Shown piece by piece: positions 9,575-18,294 of a stretch of DNA of 64,000 nt. Each line of letters begins with the position of its first letter. Within the stretch, counting starts at the first letter, position 1. A model generated the notes under the pieces. That model was not told the DNA's origin and made no database searches. It saw only the letters and a program-made list of their open reading frames with translations. The stretch covers positions 496,001 to 560,000 of the forward strand of contig NZ_LT907844.1 of the NCBI RefSeq assembly GCF_900215505.1, given 5' to 3'. The translations under genes and the position numbers were made by a program. This stretch comes from Cohaesibacter sp. ES.047 (GTDB lineage: Bacteria > Pseudomonadota > Alphaproteobacteria > Rhizobiales > Cohaesibacteraceae).

Positions 9575-11400
9575 ATAACTTATTCGACCCCCCGCCACCA
9601 ATACCGGCATCTGAGGAGCATCAACCCAAACCCAAAACATTTGAGGATCTGCTCGCTCATGTCGAGAAGCGAACAGACCTCAGCGACGACAGCAGGAAGC
9701 GTTATGTATCTTCGATCAAGCGGGTTGGCGACATTCTGAACGAGCCCTTGGCAAACATTCTTGCCTCATTGGATCTTATCGAGATCAATTTCCCGATTGA
9801 CGGGTATGATCCGAACTGGTGCACCACCGACAACGCCTACCAGCTGCTTCGCCGCCGTACCCTGGCACCTCTTAAAGAATTCCTGGGCGTCGATAAAGCC
9901 CTTGAAGAAGCACGGGCCCAGCAAGATGGGTGGTATCATTTGCTTGATGCGCTTGATTGCAACGCACCCGATATCCCGGATTTGGATCCTTATCGCAAAA
10001 CCAATTTTGTTGCGGTAAGAAAACTTGCTGATTTCATGCGATCTGCAGATATCCAACCACAGGACATCACCAACGATATCGCCAACAGCAAGTATCTTGA
10101 CTGCCCGACGCGCATACGGGATTCCTATCGCCGCGCCGTGGCGTTTCTTGACAAGCTCCGCAAATATGATTTTGCTCGCCCCCATCTGCCTCTGGGCAGC
10201 ATTGGCTTTTCAGCCCGCCGTTTGCGTCAGAATCAGGAGCCGATCCCGCTAGATTGGCAGGAAGACTTTGATGCGATCTATGCGATCTTGGCTGACAAGG
10301 ATTTTGATCCTGTATCAAAGACCTATGCCAATCGCAGCCCCGAAACGCAAACCCTCTTCAACTCGACGATGAACTCCATCACGCGCACGTACCTCGATGC
10401 GCATCCCGAAACTGACACCAGTCAACCTTGGGATCTTATTTTCGCCCGCGGCGATGTGATTACTGAGGTCCGGAATCTGATGATTGCCCGCTGTCAGTTG
10501 CCAGACCATGATGACCGCAAAATTTCGCCTCGGACCGTACGGAAATATCTGTCCAAATACAAACGGGTCCTCCATGCGCTTGACGCTGACCCGACAGCCC
10601 TTGCGGCGCTCACCCAGGCGCTCAAAAACAATTCGTTCCTGATTGAGGGCAAAGATGCCGAAAAGGAAATGGCTGAAGCCAATAGGAAGTTTTGTGAAAA
10701 ATTGTTTGAATCCAAAGCCCTTACAAAGCGCTTCTTGAACTCGCCTTTTGCCTTTCAGGATGCTGCCCTGGAAATGGAAGCAAAAGGGCGCGCACTGACG
10801 AAGATGGAACTGGTGAAATACCGCTGGATCGGCACTTGTGCGGCCTTTTGCGCCATCGAAATCGGCGGAGCACCAATCCGCTGCGAAAATGCCATGGGCC
10901 TGACCCTCCATGGCACTGATGCGCATATCATAATGCCCAAGAGCAAGAAGGATCCCGTCAAGCTTCGGATTCCACCGGGCACCGTCAAAAACAAAAAGGG
11001 CATCAAGGTTGAGATACTCCCAGGCAAACAGGACTATCTGGGAGTCTTGAACTGGTATCTTGAAACCATCAGGCCCTTGTATCAGCACGCGGCCAACAAC
11101 CCGTATTTCTTTCCAGCCCCGGAAAGTGCCACAAAGCCAATGAATGAGAGCTATTTTAGCACGCGGTTTTCTCTCTACACGCGCACGGTCCTCAACTTGC
11201 CCATGACACCTCAACAAATGCGCCATGGACAAGCATCACTCTTGCTTCGGGCACATCCCGACAAGATCGTGGTCATAGCAGCGCGCCTCGGCGATACGGT
11301 CAATACGGTCAATACGGTTTTGACCTATTACGCATGGATCAAGGAAGTGGAACAGATGCAAGCCGGCCAAGAACTGATTGCGGAGATGATCGATGAATAA
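9571..11400 (+). CDS. Large divergent tyrosine recombinase (609 residues)
   Basis: The C-terminal 180 residues keep the tyrosine recombinase frame: Arg437 (GAPIRCENAMGL), Lys457 in the PKSKKD hairpin, Arg551/His552 in PQQMRHGQASLLL (the first His of HxxRH is replaced by Gln), the GD turn at 574-575 and Tyr586/Tyr587 (LTYYAW). The N-terminal 400 residues hold helical, SAM-like core-binding regions, much longer than in phage integrases. The start is TTG 9571, overlapping the previous stop. A 9-base tandem duplication (11296-11313, adding Thr-Val-Asn) lengthens the segment before the nucleophile. Large recombinases in overlapping sets are known from RIT elements and GInt islands; this arrangement is not identical to either. 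Confidence 0.65.
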   Translation: MNNLFDPPPPIPASEEHQPKPKTFEDLLAHVEKRTDLSDDSRKRYVSSIKRVGDILNEPLANILASLDLIEINFPIDGYDPNWCTTDNAYQLLRRRTLAPLKEFLGVDKALEEARAQQDGWYHLLDALDCNAPDIPDLDPYRKTNFVAVRKLADFMRSADIQPQDITNDIANSKYLDCPTRIRDSYRRAVAFLDKLRKYDFARPHLPLGSIGFSARRLRQNQEPIPLDWQEDFDAIYAILADKDFDPVSKTYANRSPETQTLFNSTMNSITRTYLDAHPETDTSQPWDLIFARGDVITEVRNLMIARCQLPDHDDRKISPRTVRKYLSKYKRVLHALDADPTALAALTQALKNNSFLIEGKDAEKEMAEANRKFCEKLFESKALTKRFLNSPFAFQDAALEMEAKGRALTKMELVKYRWIGTCAAFCAIEIGGAPIRCENAMGLTLHGTDAHIIMPKSKKDPVKLRIPPGTVKNKKGIKVEILPGKQDYLGVLNWYLETIRPLYQHAANNPYFFPAPESATKPMNESYFSTRFSLYTRTVLNLPMTPQQMRHGQASLLLRAHPDKIVVIAARLGDTVNTVNTVLTYYAWIKEVEQMQAGQELIAEMIDE

Positions 11401-12868
11401 TGGTAACAAAAAAGACAAAATGAGCACAGAAGCAGCGAACACCCCATCCAATGACGAGTTGCTCGCTCCTTATGAGACAATGCCAACATTCGGTCTGTTG
11501 GACGACATTCATAAGAAGCGGTTGGCCAAGTTTTTGCTCTATAATCATTTGCACGGCATAACCGCACCCACCAAACAGGACTTTTTGGATTACTCAGCAA
11601 ATCGCGAACCAGCCGGCATGCTGATCCGTTTGAGGGAAACCATGAATATCCTTTATCCTGGCCACCCGACTGTCTCCACAGCCCTGCAGGCAGCGATCAC
11701 CGAAAAGACGATTGCATATGACAAGGCCCACAGGAAACCGCGAAAAAAGGCAGAGAGAAAGCCAGCAAAGTTTCGAAGCCCTGTGACGGAGTGGCCCGTC
11801 CAATGGCAAAAAGTCTGGGCGCAGTTGCGAAATGGCCATCGCCCTTCTGGCCGCAAAGCATTTTCAGAGAGTTTGCTGGAAAGTATGCAAGATGTCATCA
11901 GTGAGTATGTCTGGACCCTCAAAACCGCAGGCGTTCCGGTCGTCATCGATACCGCTGGTGTACGCATTCTTGAACAGACAAAAAAAGATCGGGCTCCGTC
12001 TGCAGAAGAAGCCGCTTACATGAATCAGGGGTGCCGTGCCCGTACCTTGCAAACCGCAACAACCCGATTGCGCCAGTTCGGAAAAGAGCTTGGTATCAGC
12101 CCCCAGATTCTGGCCGACTTAAGCAAGCATATCAACAAACTCGAAAGCGATGCAGCCGCAGAAAGCCCCCTGAAATTCGGCCGATATGAACAAGTACCCT
12201 CTTACAAGGATATCTACCGGATTGCTTGCCAACTCCTCAAGGACAGCTCAACTGCCACACATCGCAAGACAAAGAACAAGTTGCGCAATCAGGCAGCAGT
12301 CATCGCACTTTGGCTCTTTATGCCACTGCGCATAACAGATGGGTTATTGCGGTGGGGAGACGACATCACCTATGACGCCAACATAGGTAGCTATAAGATC
12401 AATGTGGCCACCAACAAGACGGGCCAATCGATCAGGGCGCCACTGCATCCAAAACTCGATAGATTCTTCGATGCCCTGATATTTGACGAGGTCAGCCCTG
12501 AAGTCGGAACGGGATGGCTCAATCAACAAAGACAGAGGCTGATCCAAGGAAAAGCCCCGGTGTTTCATGACTTCTTGGGCAAAATGTATGACAAAAAGCG
12601 TTTTTCAAAGGTTTGGCGTGAGCACTTCGGAACAGGCGCTCACATCGCACGAACCATGGCTCATACCGAGCTTGGCAAACGCGGTGCAGAAGGCGTTGCC
12701 ATGGCGATGGCGCTCTGTGCCCAACGTGACATCAAAACCAGACTGGCCTATCAGGCTGATGCCTTGCGCGATACTCTCTTCAAGCAATCCCAATCCCTGA
12801 TGGACCAATTGGTGGCAAAAACCTTGTCATCACCGGACGAGGATGAAGACACCGAAACCGACAAATAG
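11393..12868 (+). CDS. Second divergent tyrosine recombinase-like protein (491 residues)
   Basis: Starts by an 8-base overlap with the 609-residue gene, so the two are probably made together. The C-terminal half has Arg313 (MPLRITDGLL), Lys342 in the TNKTGQ hairpin, His417-x-x-Arg420 (HIARTMAHTELG) and Tyr453 (KTRLAYQ) at the expected spacing, so all catalytic positions except the second His/Trp are present. The N-terminal 280 residues are helical with a basic stretch (KAHRKPRKKAERKPAKFR). It ends in an acidic tail. A strong terminator follows, closing the operon. It may act with the 609-residue protein as a heteromeric recombinase. Confidence 0.65.
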   Translation: MNNGNKKDKMSTEAANTPSNDELLAPYETMPTFGLLDDIHKKRLAKFLLYNHLHGITAPTKQDFLDYSANREPAGMLIRLRETMNILYPGHPTVSTALQAAITEKTIAYDKAHRKPRKKAERKPAKFRSPVTEWPVQWQKVWAQLRNGHRPSGRKAFSESLLESMQDVISEYVWTLKTAGVPVVIDTAGVRILEQTKKDRAPSAEEAAYMNQGCRARTLQTATTRLRQFGKELGISPQILADLSKHINKLESDAAAESPLKFGRYEQVPSYKDIYRIACQLLKDSSTATHRKTKNKLRNQAAVIALWLFMPLRITDGLLRWGDDITYDANIGSYKINVATNKTGQSIRAPLHPKLDRFFDALIFDEVSPEVGTGWLNQQRQRLIQGKAPVFHDFLGKMYDKKRFSKVWREHFGTGAHIARTMAHTELGKRGAEGVAMAMALCAQRDIKTRLAYQADALRDTLFKQSQSLMDQLVAKTLSSPDEDEDTETDK

Positions 12869-12911
12869 ATCATTTATCCATGACCAGGTCCGATCATCTC
12901 TCGTGAGACAC

Positions 12912-12947
12912 AACACCCCTTTCCTGACGTGAAAGGGGTGTTTTTTT
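12912..12947 (+). terminator. Rho-independent terminator of the recombinase operon
   Basis: Stem AACACCCCTTT/AAAGGGGTGTT with a 9-base loop, followed by seven T residues ending at 12947. It lies 44 bases after the stop of the 491-residue recombinase gene. Its strength indicates that the PemK-like genes downstream have their own promoter. Confidence 0.85.
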
Positions 12948-13069
12948 GTTGGAAAGAATACAGTTCAGTTTGGCGCGACAGCCGGGATGTCGCCGCGCCG
13001 ATCTGAACGTCCAAACCTTTCAGAAGAGCAACAGGCGTCTGTTTTCACTTTTACAAGGAAGTCACAAAC

Positions 13070-13606
13070 ATGACCGATGCCATCAATCCATCCCCCGACA
13101 ATTGGCTCAAGGATCTCAAACCCGGAGATATCGTCCAGTTTCCTGCCTACCCACCGAAAACTCCACTCCTCCACAACGCCTTCGTTGTGATCGAGATCGC
13201 GCAACTCGATTCTGAAACCCTGCTGTTGATGGGCATCGGTCGTGATGTCGATCCGACATCTTTGAACGCCTCAGATATCCAGATCACCGAAAAGATGGAC
13301 CTGCAAATGGCAGGCCTTTCACAACCAATCACCTTCTCGGTCAATTTCACCCGAACGGTTCTCATCCCTCACGATGTTTCCAGACTGCCTTCAATGGCCT
13401 CGCCAGTGATCGGCAGGCTACCAAACAAGGGACTTCATCGCATGCAATATATTCGAAGCCCTCAACGCATTGAGGCGGATCGCCTTCTGCTTCACGAGGC
13501 TCGTCATCAGTTGACGCATTCAGGAGAAAGAGGCCCAAAAGCTCTGATGTCGGAGAATGATCTCGAGCGGCAACAGGCTGCATGGGATGCCATCTCTGCC
13601 CGGTGA
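13070..13606 (+). CDS. PemK/MazF-like SH3-barrel protein, copy 1
   Basis: A 178-residue protein whose first half, NWLKDLKPGDIVQFPAYPP ... HNAFVVIEIAQLDSETLLLMGIG, follows the PemK/MazF opening (GDIVxxP ... xxVVI). It shares the late motif SPVIGRL with the neighbour at 13806, so the two are probably paralogues. The C-terminal third is charged and helical. PemK/MazF toxins are mRNA interferases, but the usual Arg after the FPFPF motif is not seen here and no antitoxin gene precedes it. A toxin role is therefore only a possibility. ATG 13070 follows AAGGAAG. Confidence 0.5.
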   Translation: MTDAINPSPDNWLKDLKPGDIVQFPAYPPKTPLLHNAFVVIEIAQLDSETLLLMGIGRDVDPTSLNASDIQITEKMDLQMAGLSQPITFSVNFTRTVLIPHDVSRLPSMASPVIGRLPNKGLHRMQYIRSPQRIEADRLLLHEARHQLTHSGERGPKALMSENDLERQQAAWDAISAR

Positions 13607-13805
13607 TCCGAAAACCACCTTCTGGCTCGCAGCCAATGGCGAGCCAGACATCCGAAGAAGGAAGAGTTGGAAACAATGCGCAATGGAGGGGTTCGAGATC
13701 GATCGCGGCAGCCTTGATGACGCCGCGCACGATCCGATCCCCCAAACAAAGGAAAAGGAAAAGACAGGCGTCAAGCAAACCTCAAACGTAAGGACGCAAA
13801 AGCCC

Positions 13806-14384
13806 ATGCTCATCAAGGCCAAACAAGATCATCACATCGCCCAACACCGCCATGACTGGAAAGACAAACTCAAATGGGGCGATGTCATTCTCTTCCCCTT
13901 CCCGTTCGCTGAGAAACGAAAGCAAAACGCTCCTGAACCACGCCCTTGTCTCATCCATGATATCCGCAACATCGGCGGGATGCGCTTTGTCACCCTTGTC
14001 TACGGATCAAGGCTCGAGAACAAATCCAGCTCATCCCTTCAAACTGACATCACCAACCCGATTGCCATGGCCGCAGCCGGTCTCAACTCGCCAACGGTCT
14101 TTGACAGCAACATCCGAATTACCGTTTCCCTCGACCATAACGGATTCAAGAAATGCAGATCAGCCTCACCTGTCATCGGGCGTCTGATCGGTCCTGACGG
14201 ATTGCGTTTCAGTGCCATCCGCGCCCGTGTTCAGGCCAATATCGACATGGCGGCAGTCCGCAATTTCGAGAAGGGCCGAGAGGACCGCACCCCCAAAAAG
14301 CCGACCCTGCCATCCATCAGCCTTACCAAAACAGCAACAGTGGAACTCGATGAGCGCCCTCATCTTCGCTCCTGGCTCCGTTGA
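13806..14384 (+). CDS. PemK/MazF-like SH3-barrel protein, copy 2
   Basis: A 192-residue product from ATG 13806; the frame is open upstream to 13557, overlapping copy 1, with another ATG at 13683. I prefer 13806 because it puts DWKDKLKWGDVILFPFPF at the same distance from the start as the equivalent block in copy 1. GDVILFPFPF ... EPRPCLIHDI closely follows the PemK consensus (GDVVLVPFPF ... RPALV), including the Arg-Pro. SPVIGRL is shared with copy 1. The C-terminus is longer than in PemK toxins and basic. No antitoxin is adjacent. Confidence 0.55.
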   Translation: MLIKAKQDHHIAQHRHDWKDKLKWGDVILFPFPFAEKRKQNAPEPRPCLIHDIRNIGGMRFVTLVYGSRLENKSSSSLQTDITNPIAMAAAGLNSPTVFDSNIRITVSLDHNGFKKCRSASPVIGRLIGPDGLRFSAIRARVQANIDMAAVRNFEKGREDRTPKKPTLPSISLTKTATVELDERPHLRSWLR

Positions 14385-14641
14385 GAATTCGCCTTCCTGC
14401 ATAGACAGGAAACATCGGCGCTTCAGTTTCGCTTCTACCGATATTGTTTCCGCATCTCAAAACACTCATCGAAATCGAGCCTGAGGATCATGCATCGGTC
14501 ACGGCGTCAAACTGTCGCCGTGACTGAGACAACAACAGCTTGCGCCAACATTGTTCACCCATTGAATGGCCTGCTTTGCTCTACCAATCCGTTCGCCAGC
14601 CGCACTCCATTCAGTTTTTCTTATTCAGGATACACTTTGAT

Positions 14642-15138
14642 ATGAAAGACCTTTTCATCAGCTTTGGATCATCCATCTGCGTTCAGAATTTCGTTGAAGG
14701 CCCACTCTATTGCAAAGAGCTTCAGTCTGACGAAGTCGCGGGCATCATCGCAACCACAAGAGCAGAAGGTGGCAAGATCAAAGGCTACTACGATTTCAGC
14801 TCAGAACTGTCGGAAGAAGAAGATCGGCGTCTCCAACAGCTTCTTGTCGCTTTTGAAACAGCAACAGGAACCCGGCTCACCAATAATGACTTTTACTATG
14901 AATGCGACGAAGACGGCGATCAGTTCCCGATCATCAACTACGTTCCGACCGTGACCGAAACCTGCAGCATGCTGGTGGTGGAGTATTTCATCCAGTGTTC
15001 AATTCTAGAAGACGGACAGATATTTAAACCAAGCAACCCATATGCAGCAGATGGCATGTCCTTCTACCTCTTCGAGAAACAACAAAAGCGAGCCTCAAAG
15101 CAGAAGGCCTTCTTCTCTGACGGAATTCCGGATGACAT
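14642..15138 (+). pseudogene. Acidic unknown protein, 3' end cut by IS21 insertion
   Basis: The frame from ATG 14642 encodes an acidic protein of no recognised family (MKDLFISFGSSICVQNF...). It runs into the IS21 left end after SDGIPDD and then continues by chance to 15241 through the element's repeat. Joining 15138 to 17684, with one copy of the 6-bp target duplication removed, restores an in-frame end reading DDINEAFDS and a TAG at 17703-17705, giving 172 residues. Only about seven native residues are lost, so the protein may still function. It is the third gene after the terminator and probably part of the PemK-like gene group. Confidence 0.65.
15133..15138. repeat. IS21 target site duplication, left copy
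   Basis: TGACAT immediately before the left terminal repeat is repeated at 17678-17683 immediately after the right one. Confidence 0.85.
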
Positions 15139-15315
15139 TGCGCATTCCGGTCTTATCCGGCCACTGATTCCGACAGCATCCGGCCACCCATTCCGATTTG
15201 ATCCGGCCATTGATTCCGGAGCATTCGGCCCCCCCTTGTGAAGGGGATTTGTCGACCGTTTTGAGGTAATCACTCACCGGCTATCTTGTGTTCTTTTGGA
15301 ACGTGAGAAAGCCCC

Positions 15316-16845
15316 ATGAAGAGATTACCAATGCGCAAGATCCGGGAAGCCCTTCGGCTTCGGGCAGAAGGCTTGTCAGGACGCCGAGTGGCGCAAAGCC
15401 TTTCGATAGGACGAGCAACGATATCGGACTATTTCCGTCGCGCGGATTTGGCTGGTTTGGCATGGCCTCTGCCGGTTGATTTGTCTGACAGTGATCTGGA
15501 ACTTCTTCTTTACCCATCCCAACCTGGGGCGTCCTCTCGCGCGGTACCGCAGCCAGACTGGGCTCATATGCATGCCGAGCTGCGCCGCAAAGGTGTGACG
15601 CTGGCTCTGTTGTGGCAGGAATATCGCGAGGTTCATCCTGACGGCTATGGTTACAGCCAATATTGTGCCCGCTATTCAGCGTGGGAAGGCAAGCTTTCGC
15701 CGGTAATGCGCCAGCGTCACCCCGCTGGTGAACGGTTGTTTGTCGATTATGCGGGCCAGACCGTGGATGTGATCTGTCCTCAGACCGGTGAAGTGCGCAC
15801 AGCTCAGATCTTTGTGGCCACGCTTGGGGCGTCGAACTACACCTATGTGGAGGCCAGTTGGACCCAGAGCCTGCCGGATTGGATATCGAGCCATGTGCGG
15901 GCCTTCGATTTCTTCGGCGGTGTGCCTGCGATGATTGTCTCAGATAATCTGAAGTCAGCGGTAATCAAGGCCTGTTTCCATGACCCGGCGATCAACCGCA
16001 CCTATGGGGATATGGCTGCACATTACGATACCGCCGTTGTGCCCGCTCGTCCGCATAAACCCAAGGACAAAGCCAAGGTCGAGACGGCGGTTCAATTGGC
16101 CGAGCGCTGGGTATTGGCTCGACTTCGCAACCAGACCTTCTTTGGCCTGGACGAGCTGAACGCAGCAATTCGCCCTCTACAAGATCAGCTCAATGCCAAG
16201 GTCACCCGGCATCTGGGTACCAGCCGCCGGGCCTTGTTTGAGAGCCTGGACAAACCAGCCATGAAGCCAGTGCCCCGGGAGCCATACGTCTATGCCGAAT
16301 GGAAGCAGTGTCGTGCTGGGATTGACTATCACATCGATGTGGACCGGCACTATTACTCGGTACCCTACCAGCTGATCAAACAAAGGCTATGGGTGCGGGT
16401 CGCCGCGCGGACCATCGAAGTCTTCCATAAAGGTCAGAGGGTTGCGTCTCACGTCCGCATCTCTGGTAACCGCCAACATTCCACCCAGAAAGAACATATG
16501 CCGTCCAATCATCGCCATCGTGCCGACTGGACGCCGGAAAGCATCCGAAGGCAAGCCGTCCGCATCGGCCCCAATGTCGATACCTATGTTGAGGTCGTCA
16601 TGCGCCGACGCAAACACCCAGAACAAGCCTATCGCAGTTGCATGGGCGTGCTCAAGCTTGCCCGATCTTTTGGCAATGCTCGCCTCGATGCTGCCTGTGA
16701 ACGCGCGCTCGAGATCAACAGCTACACCTACCAATCCCTGCATTCCATTCTCAAGAATGGTCTGGATCGACAACGCCGAGAAACGCCCACGGACGGCCCC
16801 GCGATCACCCACCCCAATATCCGTGGTGCAGATTACTTCCATTGA
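15316..16845 (+). CDS. istA: IS21 transposase IstA
   Basis: A 509-residue DDE transposase: N-terminal HTH (RVAQSLSIGRATISDYFRRA), then catalytic Asp in FVDYAGQ, Asp in IVSDNLKSA and Glu in DKAKVETAV, followed by a C-terminal beta-barrel domain. Length and order are as in intact IS21 transposases. A second in-frame ATG at 15331 exists. Its stop at 16845 is 11 bases before istB, typical for coupled istA/istB. Confidence 0.93.
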   Translation: MKRLPMRKIREALRLRAEGLSGRRVAQSLSIGRATISDYFRRADLAGLAWPLPVDLSDSDLELLLYPSQPGASSRAVPQPDWAHMHAELRRKGVTLALLWQEYREVHPDGYGYSQYCARYSAWEGKLSPVMRQRHPAGERLFVDYAGQTVDVICPQTGEVRTAQIFVATLGASNYTYVEASWTQSLPDWISSHVRAFDFFGGVPAMIVSDNLKSAVIKACFHDPAINRTYGDMAAHYDTAVVPARPHKPKDKAKVETAVQLAERWVLARLRNQTFFGLDELNAAIRPLQDQLNAKVTRHLGTSRRALFESLDKPAMKPVPREPYVYAEWKQCRAGIDYHIDVDRHYYSVPYQLIKQRLWVRVAARTIEVFHKGQRVASHVRISGNRQHSTQKEHMPSNHRHRADWTPESIRRQAVRIGPNVDTYVEVVMRRRKHPEQAYRSCMGVLKLARSFGNARLDAACERALEINSYTYQSLHSILKNGLDRQRRETPTDGPAITHPNIRGADYFH

Positions 16846-16856
16846 AAGGACAGGAT

Positions 16857-17615
16857 ATGCTGACACATCCAACCCTGGAGCAGCTCAATAGCCTCAAGCT
16901 CGACGGCATGGCAGAGGCCTTCACCGAGCTGGCCAGCCAAGACGGAACGGCTGATCTGACCCACGCCGAATGGCTGGGGCTACTCATCGACAGAGAAGCT
17001 GCCAGCCGCGAGACCAAGCGGTTCGAGAGCCGAATGCGAACCGCACGTCTGCGCCATGTCGGAGCCGCCCCAGAAGATGTCGACTACAAAACCAGACGTG
17101 GGCTGGACAAGGCGCTGTTCCAGCAACTGCTGACAGGTAAATGGATACGGGACAAACGGAACTTGATGATCACCGGCTCATGTGGCGTCGGTAAAACCTG
17201 GTTAGCCTGTGCGCTCGCCCAGGCCGCTTGTCGAAGTGGTGTCACCGTGCTTTACAAACGTGTGCCGCGTCTGTTTAGCGAATTGGAGATGGCCCATGCA
17301 GACGGGCGCTTCCCGCGCCTCTTTCGAAGCCTTACCAAAACCCAACTCCTGATCCTCGATGACTGGGGACCCGACCGTCTGAATGCAAACCAGAGACGGG
17401 ACCTCATGGAAATCGTCGAAGAACGATATGGTGCAGGGTCAATCCTGATCACCAGCCAATTGCCGCTGAAAACCTGGCACGAGGTTATCGGCGAACCTAC
17501 CTTCGCCGACGCTATCCTCGATCGGCTCGTGCACAACGCATATCGCCTCGAACTCGAAGGCCAGTCCTTCCGAAAAACCCATGTCAAAACGGGTGACGAA
17601 AACAACAAAAGCTGA
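16857..17615 (+). CDS. istB: IS21 helper ATPase IstB
   Basis: A 252-residue AAA+ ATPase of the DnaC/IstB type. Walker A GSCGVGKT, Walker B LLILDDWG and a sensor ITSQ are present. It selects target DNA and stimulates IstA. ATG 16857 follows an AGGACAGG site. A TTG at 16842 is in frame but less likely. Confidence 0.93.
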   Translation: MLTHPTLEQLNSLKLDGMAEAFTELASQDGTADLTHAEWLGLLIDREAASRETKRFESRMRTARLRHVGAAPEDVDYKTRRGLDKALFQQLLTGKWIRDKRNLMITGSCGVGKTWLACALAQAACRSGVTVLYKRVPRLFSELEMAHADGRFPRLFRSLTKTQLLILDDWGPDRLNANQRRDLMEIVEERYGAGSILITSQLPLKTWHEVIGEPTFADAILDRLVHNAYRLELEGQSFRKTHVKTGDENNKS

Positions 17616-17677
17616 TACCTAAATCTTCAGGCCTCAAGACGGCACGCCAAAGGTGGCCGGATACTCCGGAATGCGCA

Positions 17678-17683
17678 TGACAT
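17678..17683. repeat. IS21 target site duplication, right copy
   Basis: TGACAT directly after the IS21 right end, matching 15133-15138. The 22 bases after it (17684-17705) are the original end of the interrupted gene. Confidence 0.85.
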
Positions 17684-17949
17684 TAATGAAGCCTTCGACA
17701 GCTAGATGGACAGGTGCTTGATCGATGAAAGATGATGTCTGCGATTAAAGATCGCAGTTTGCTCAAACCGGCCACGCGAAAGAGGAGCATTGCCCTGACT
17801 GAAGCTATTTGGGTAACCATCTGTCACAAGATGATTGCTTTCGGCAAACCTTGGGCGTCAAGAGGCTTGAGTTGCTCGAAAGGTGGTCACAGAATTGGCT
17901 TATCTCGAATGAACTTCAAAGGCCTGTTTTGCAGAGAGATTACCCAACC

Positions 17950-18294
17950 ATGTCCACGCACTTCGATAGCAACAATCAGATCATATCTGCACGAGCATTC
18001 GCCAAGAGACTTGGAATCACTCAGACAGAATTGGCTCTATTGACCGGTGTAGATCGACAATCATTTTATAGGCAATCCGGTTTACGCAAACTGAATGAAG
18101 CAGTTCGACCATTAATGAGCATCCTCAACCTAGCAAGCGAGATGACAGGATCTGATCAGCGAGCGGCTCTTTGGTTTAAACATCAACCAATTCCTGGTTG
18201 GGCCGGAAAAACTGCGTTTGATTTGGTGTTGGAGCGCAAATCTGACAGAGTTCTTGACTATTTGAAGTCGGTCCAATCAGGTGTCTATTCATAA
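17950..18294 (+). CDS. Xre/MbcA/ParS-family antitoxin-like protein, orphan
   Basis: A 114-residue protein with an N-terminal helix-turn-helix (SARAFAKRLGITQTELALLTGVDRQSFYR) and the C-terminal toxin-binding region of the Xre/MbcA/ParS family (LWFKHQPIPGWAGKTAFDLVLERKSDRVLDYL). Such antitoxins normally precede a RES-domain, NAD-degrading toxin. No RES gene follows: the next 450 bases are non-coding and then comes a chemotaxis receptor. It is therefore an orphan, perhaps a lone regulator or the remnant of a pair. The frame is open upstream to 17809 but lacks family similarity there. Confidence 0.75.
   Translation: MSTHFDSNNQIISARAFAKRLGITQTELALLTGVDRQSFYRQSGLRKLNEAVRPLMSILNLASEMTGSDQRAALWFKHQPIPGWAGKTAFDLVLERKSDRVLDYLKSVQSGVYS

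Larger units (their letters stand above)
15139..17677 (+). mobile_element. IS21-family insertion sequence, complete
   Basis: A 2539-bp element with terminal inverted repeats starting TGCGCATTCCGG and followed by a second ATCCGGCCAC block; the right end is the reverse complement with a one-base spacing difference. Further ATTCCGATTTGATCCGGCCA-like repeats inside the left end are typical transposase-binding repeats. It is flanked by the 6-bp duplication TGACAT and encodes istA and istB in order. All parts look intact, so it is probably recent and may be active. Confidence 0.9.

Noticed and set aside
10315-11232. Open frame of 305 codons on the minus strand
   Set aside because: Antisense to the 609-residue recombinase gene; no conserved motifs and no ribosome-binding site.
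11296-11313. Short tandem repeat as part of a repeat array or CRISPR
   Set aside because: Only two 9-bp units inside a coding gene; no CRISPR-like spacing exists anywhere in the window.
15139-15241. Continuation of the acidic protein into the IS21 left end
   Set aside because: The codons are the element's terminal repeats; the reading frame is accidental.
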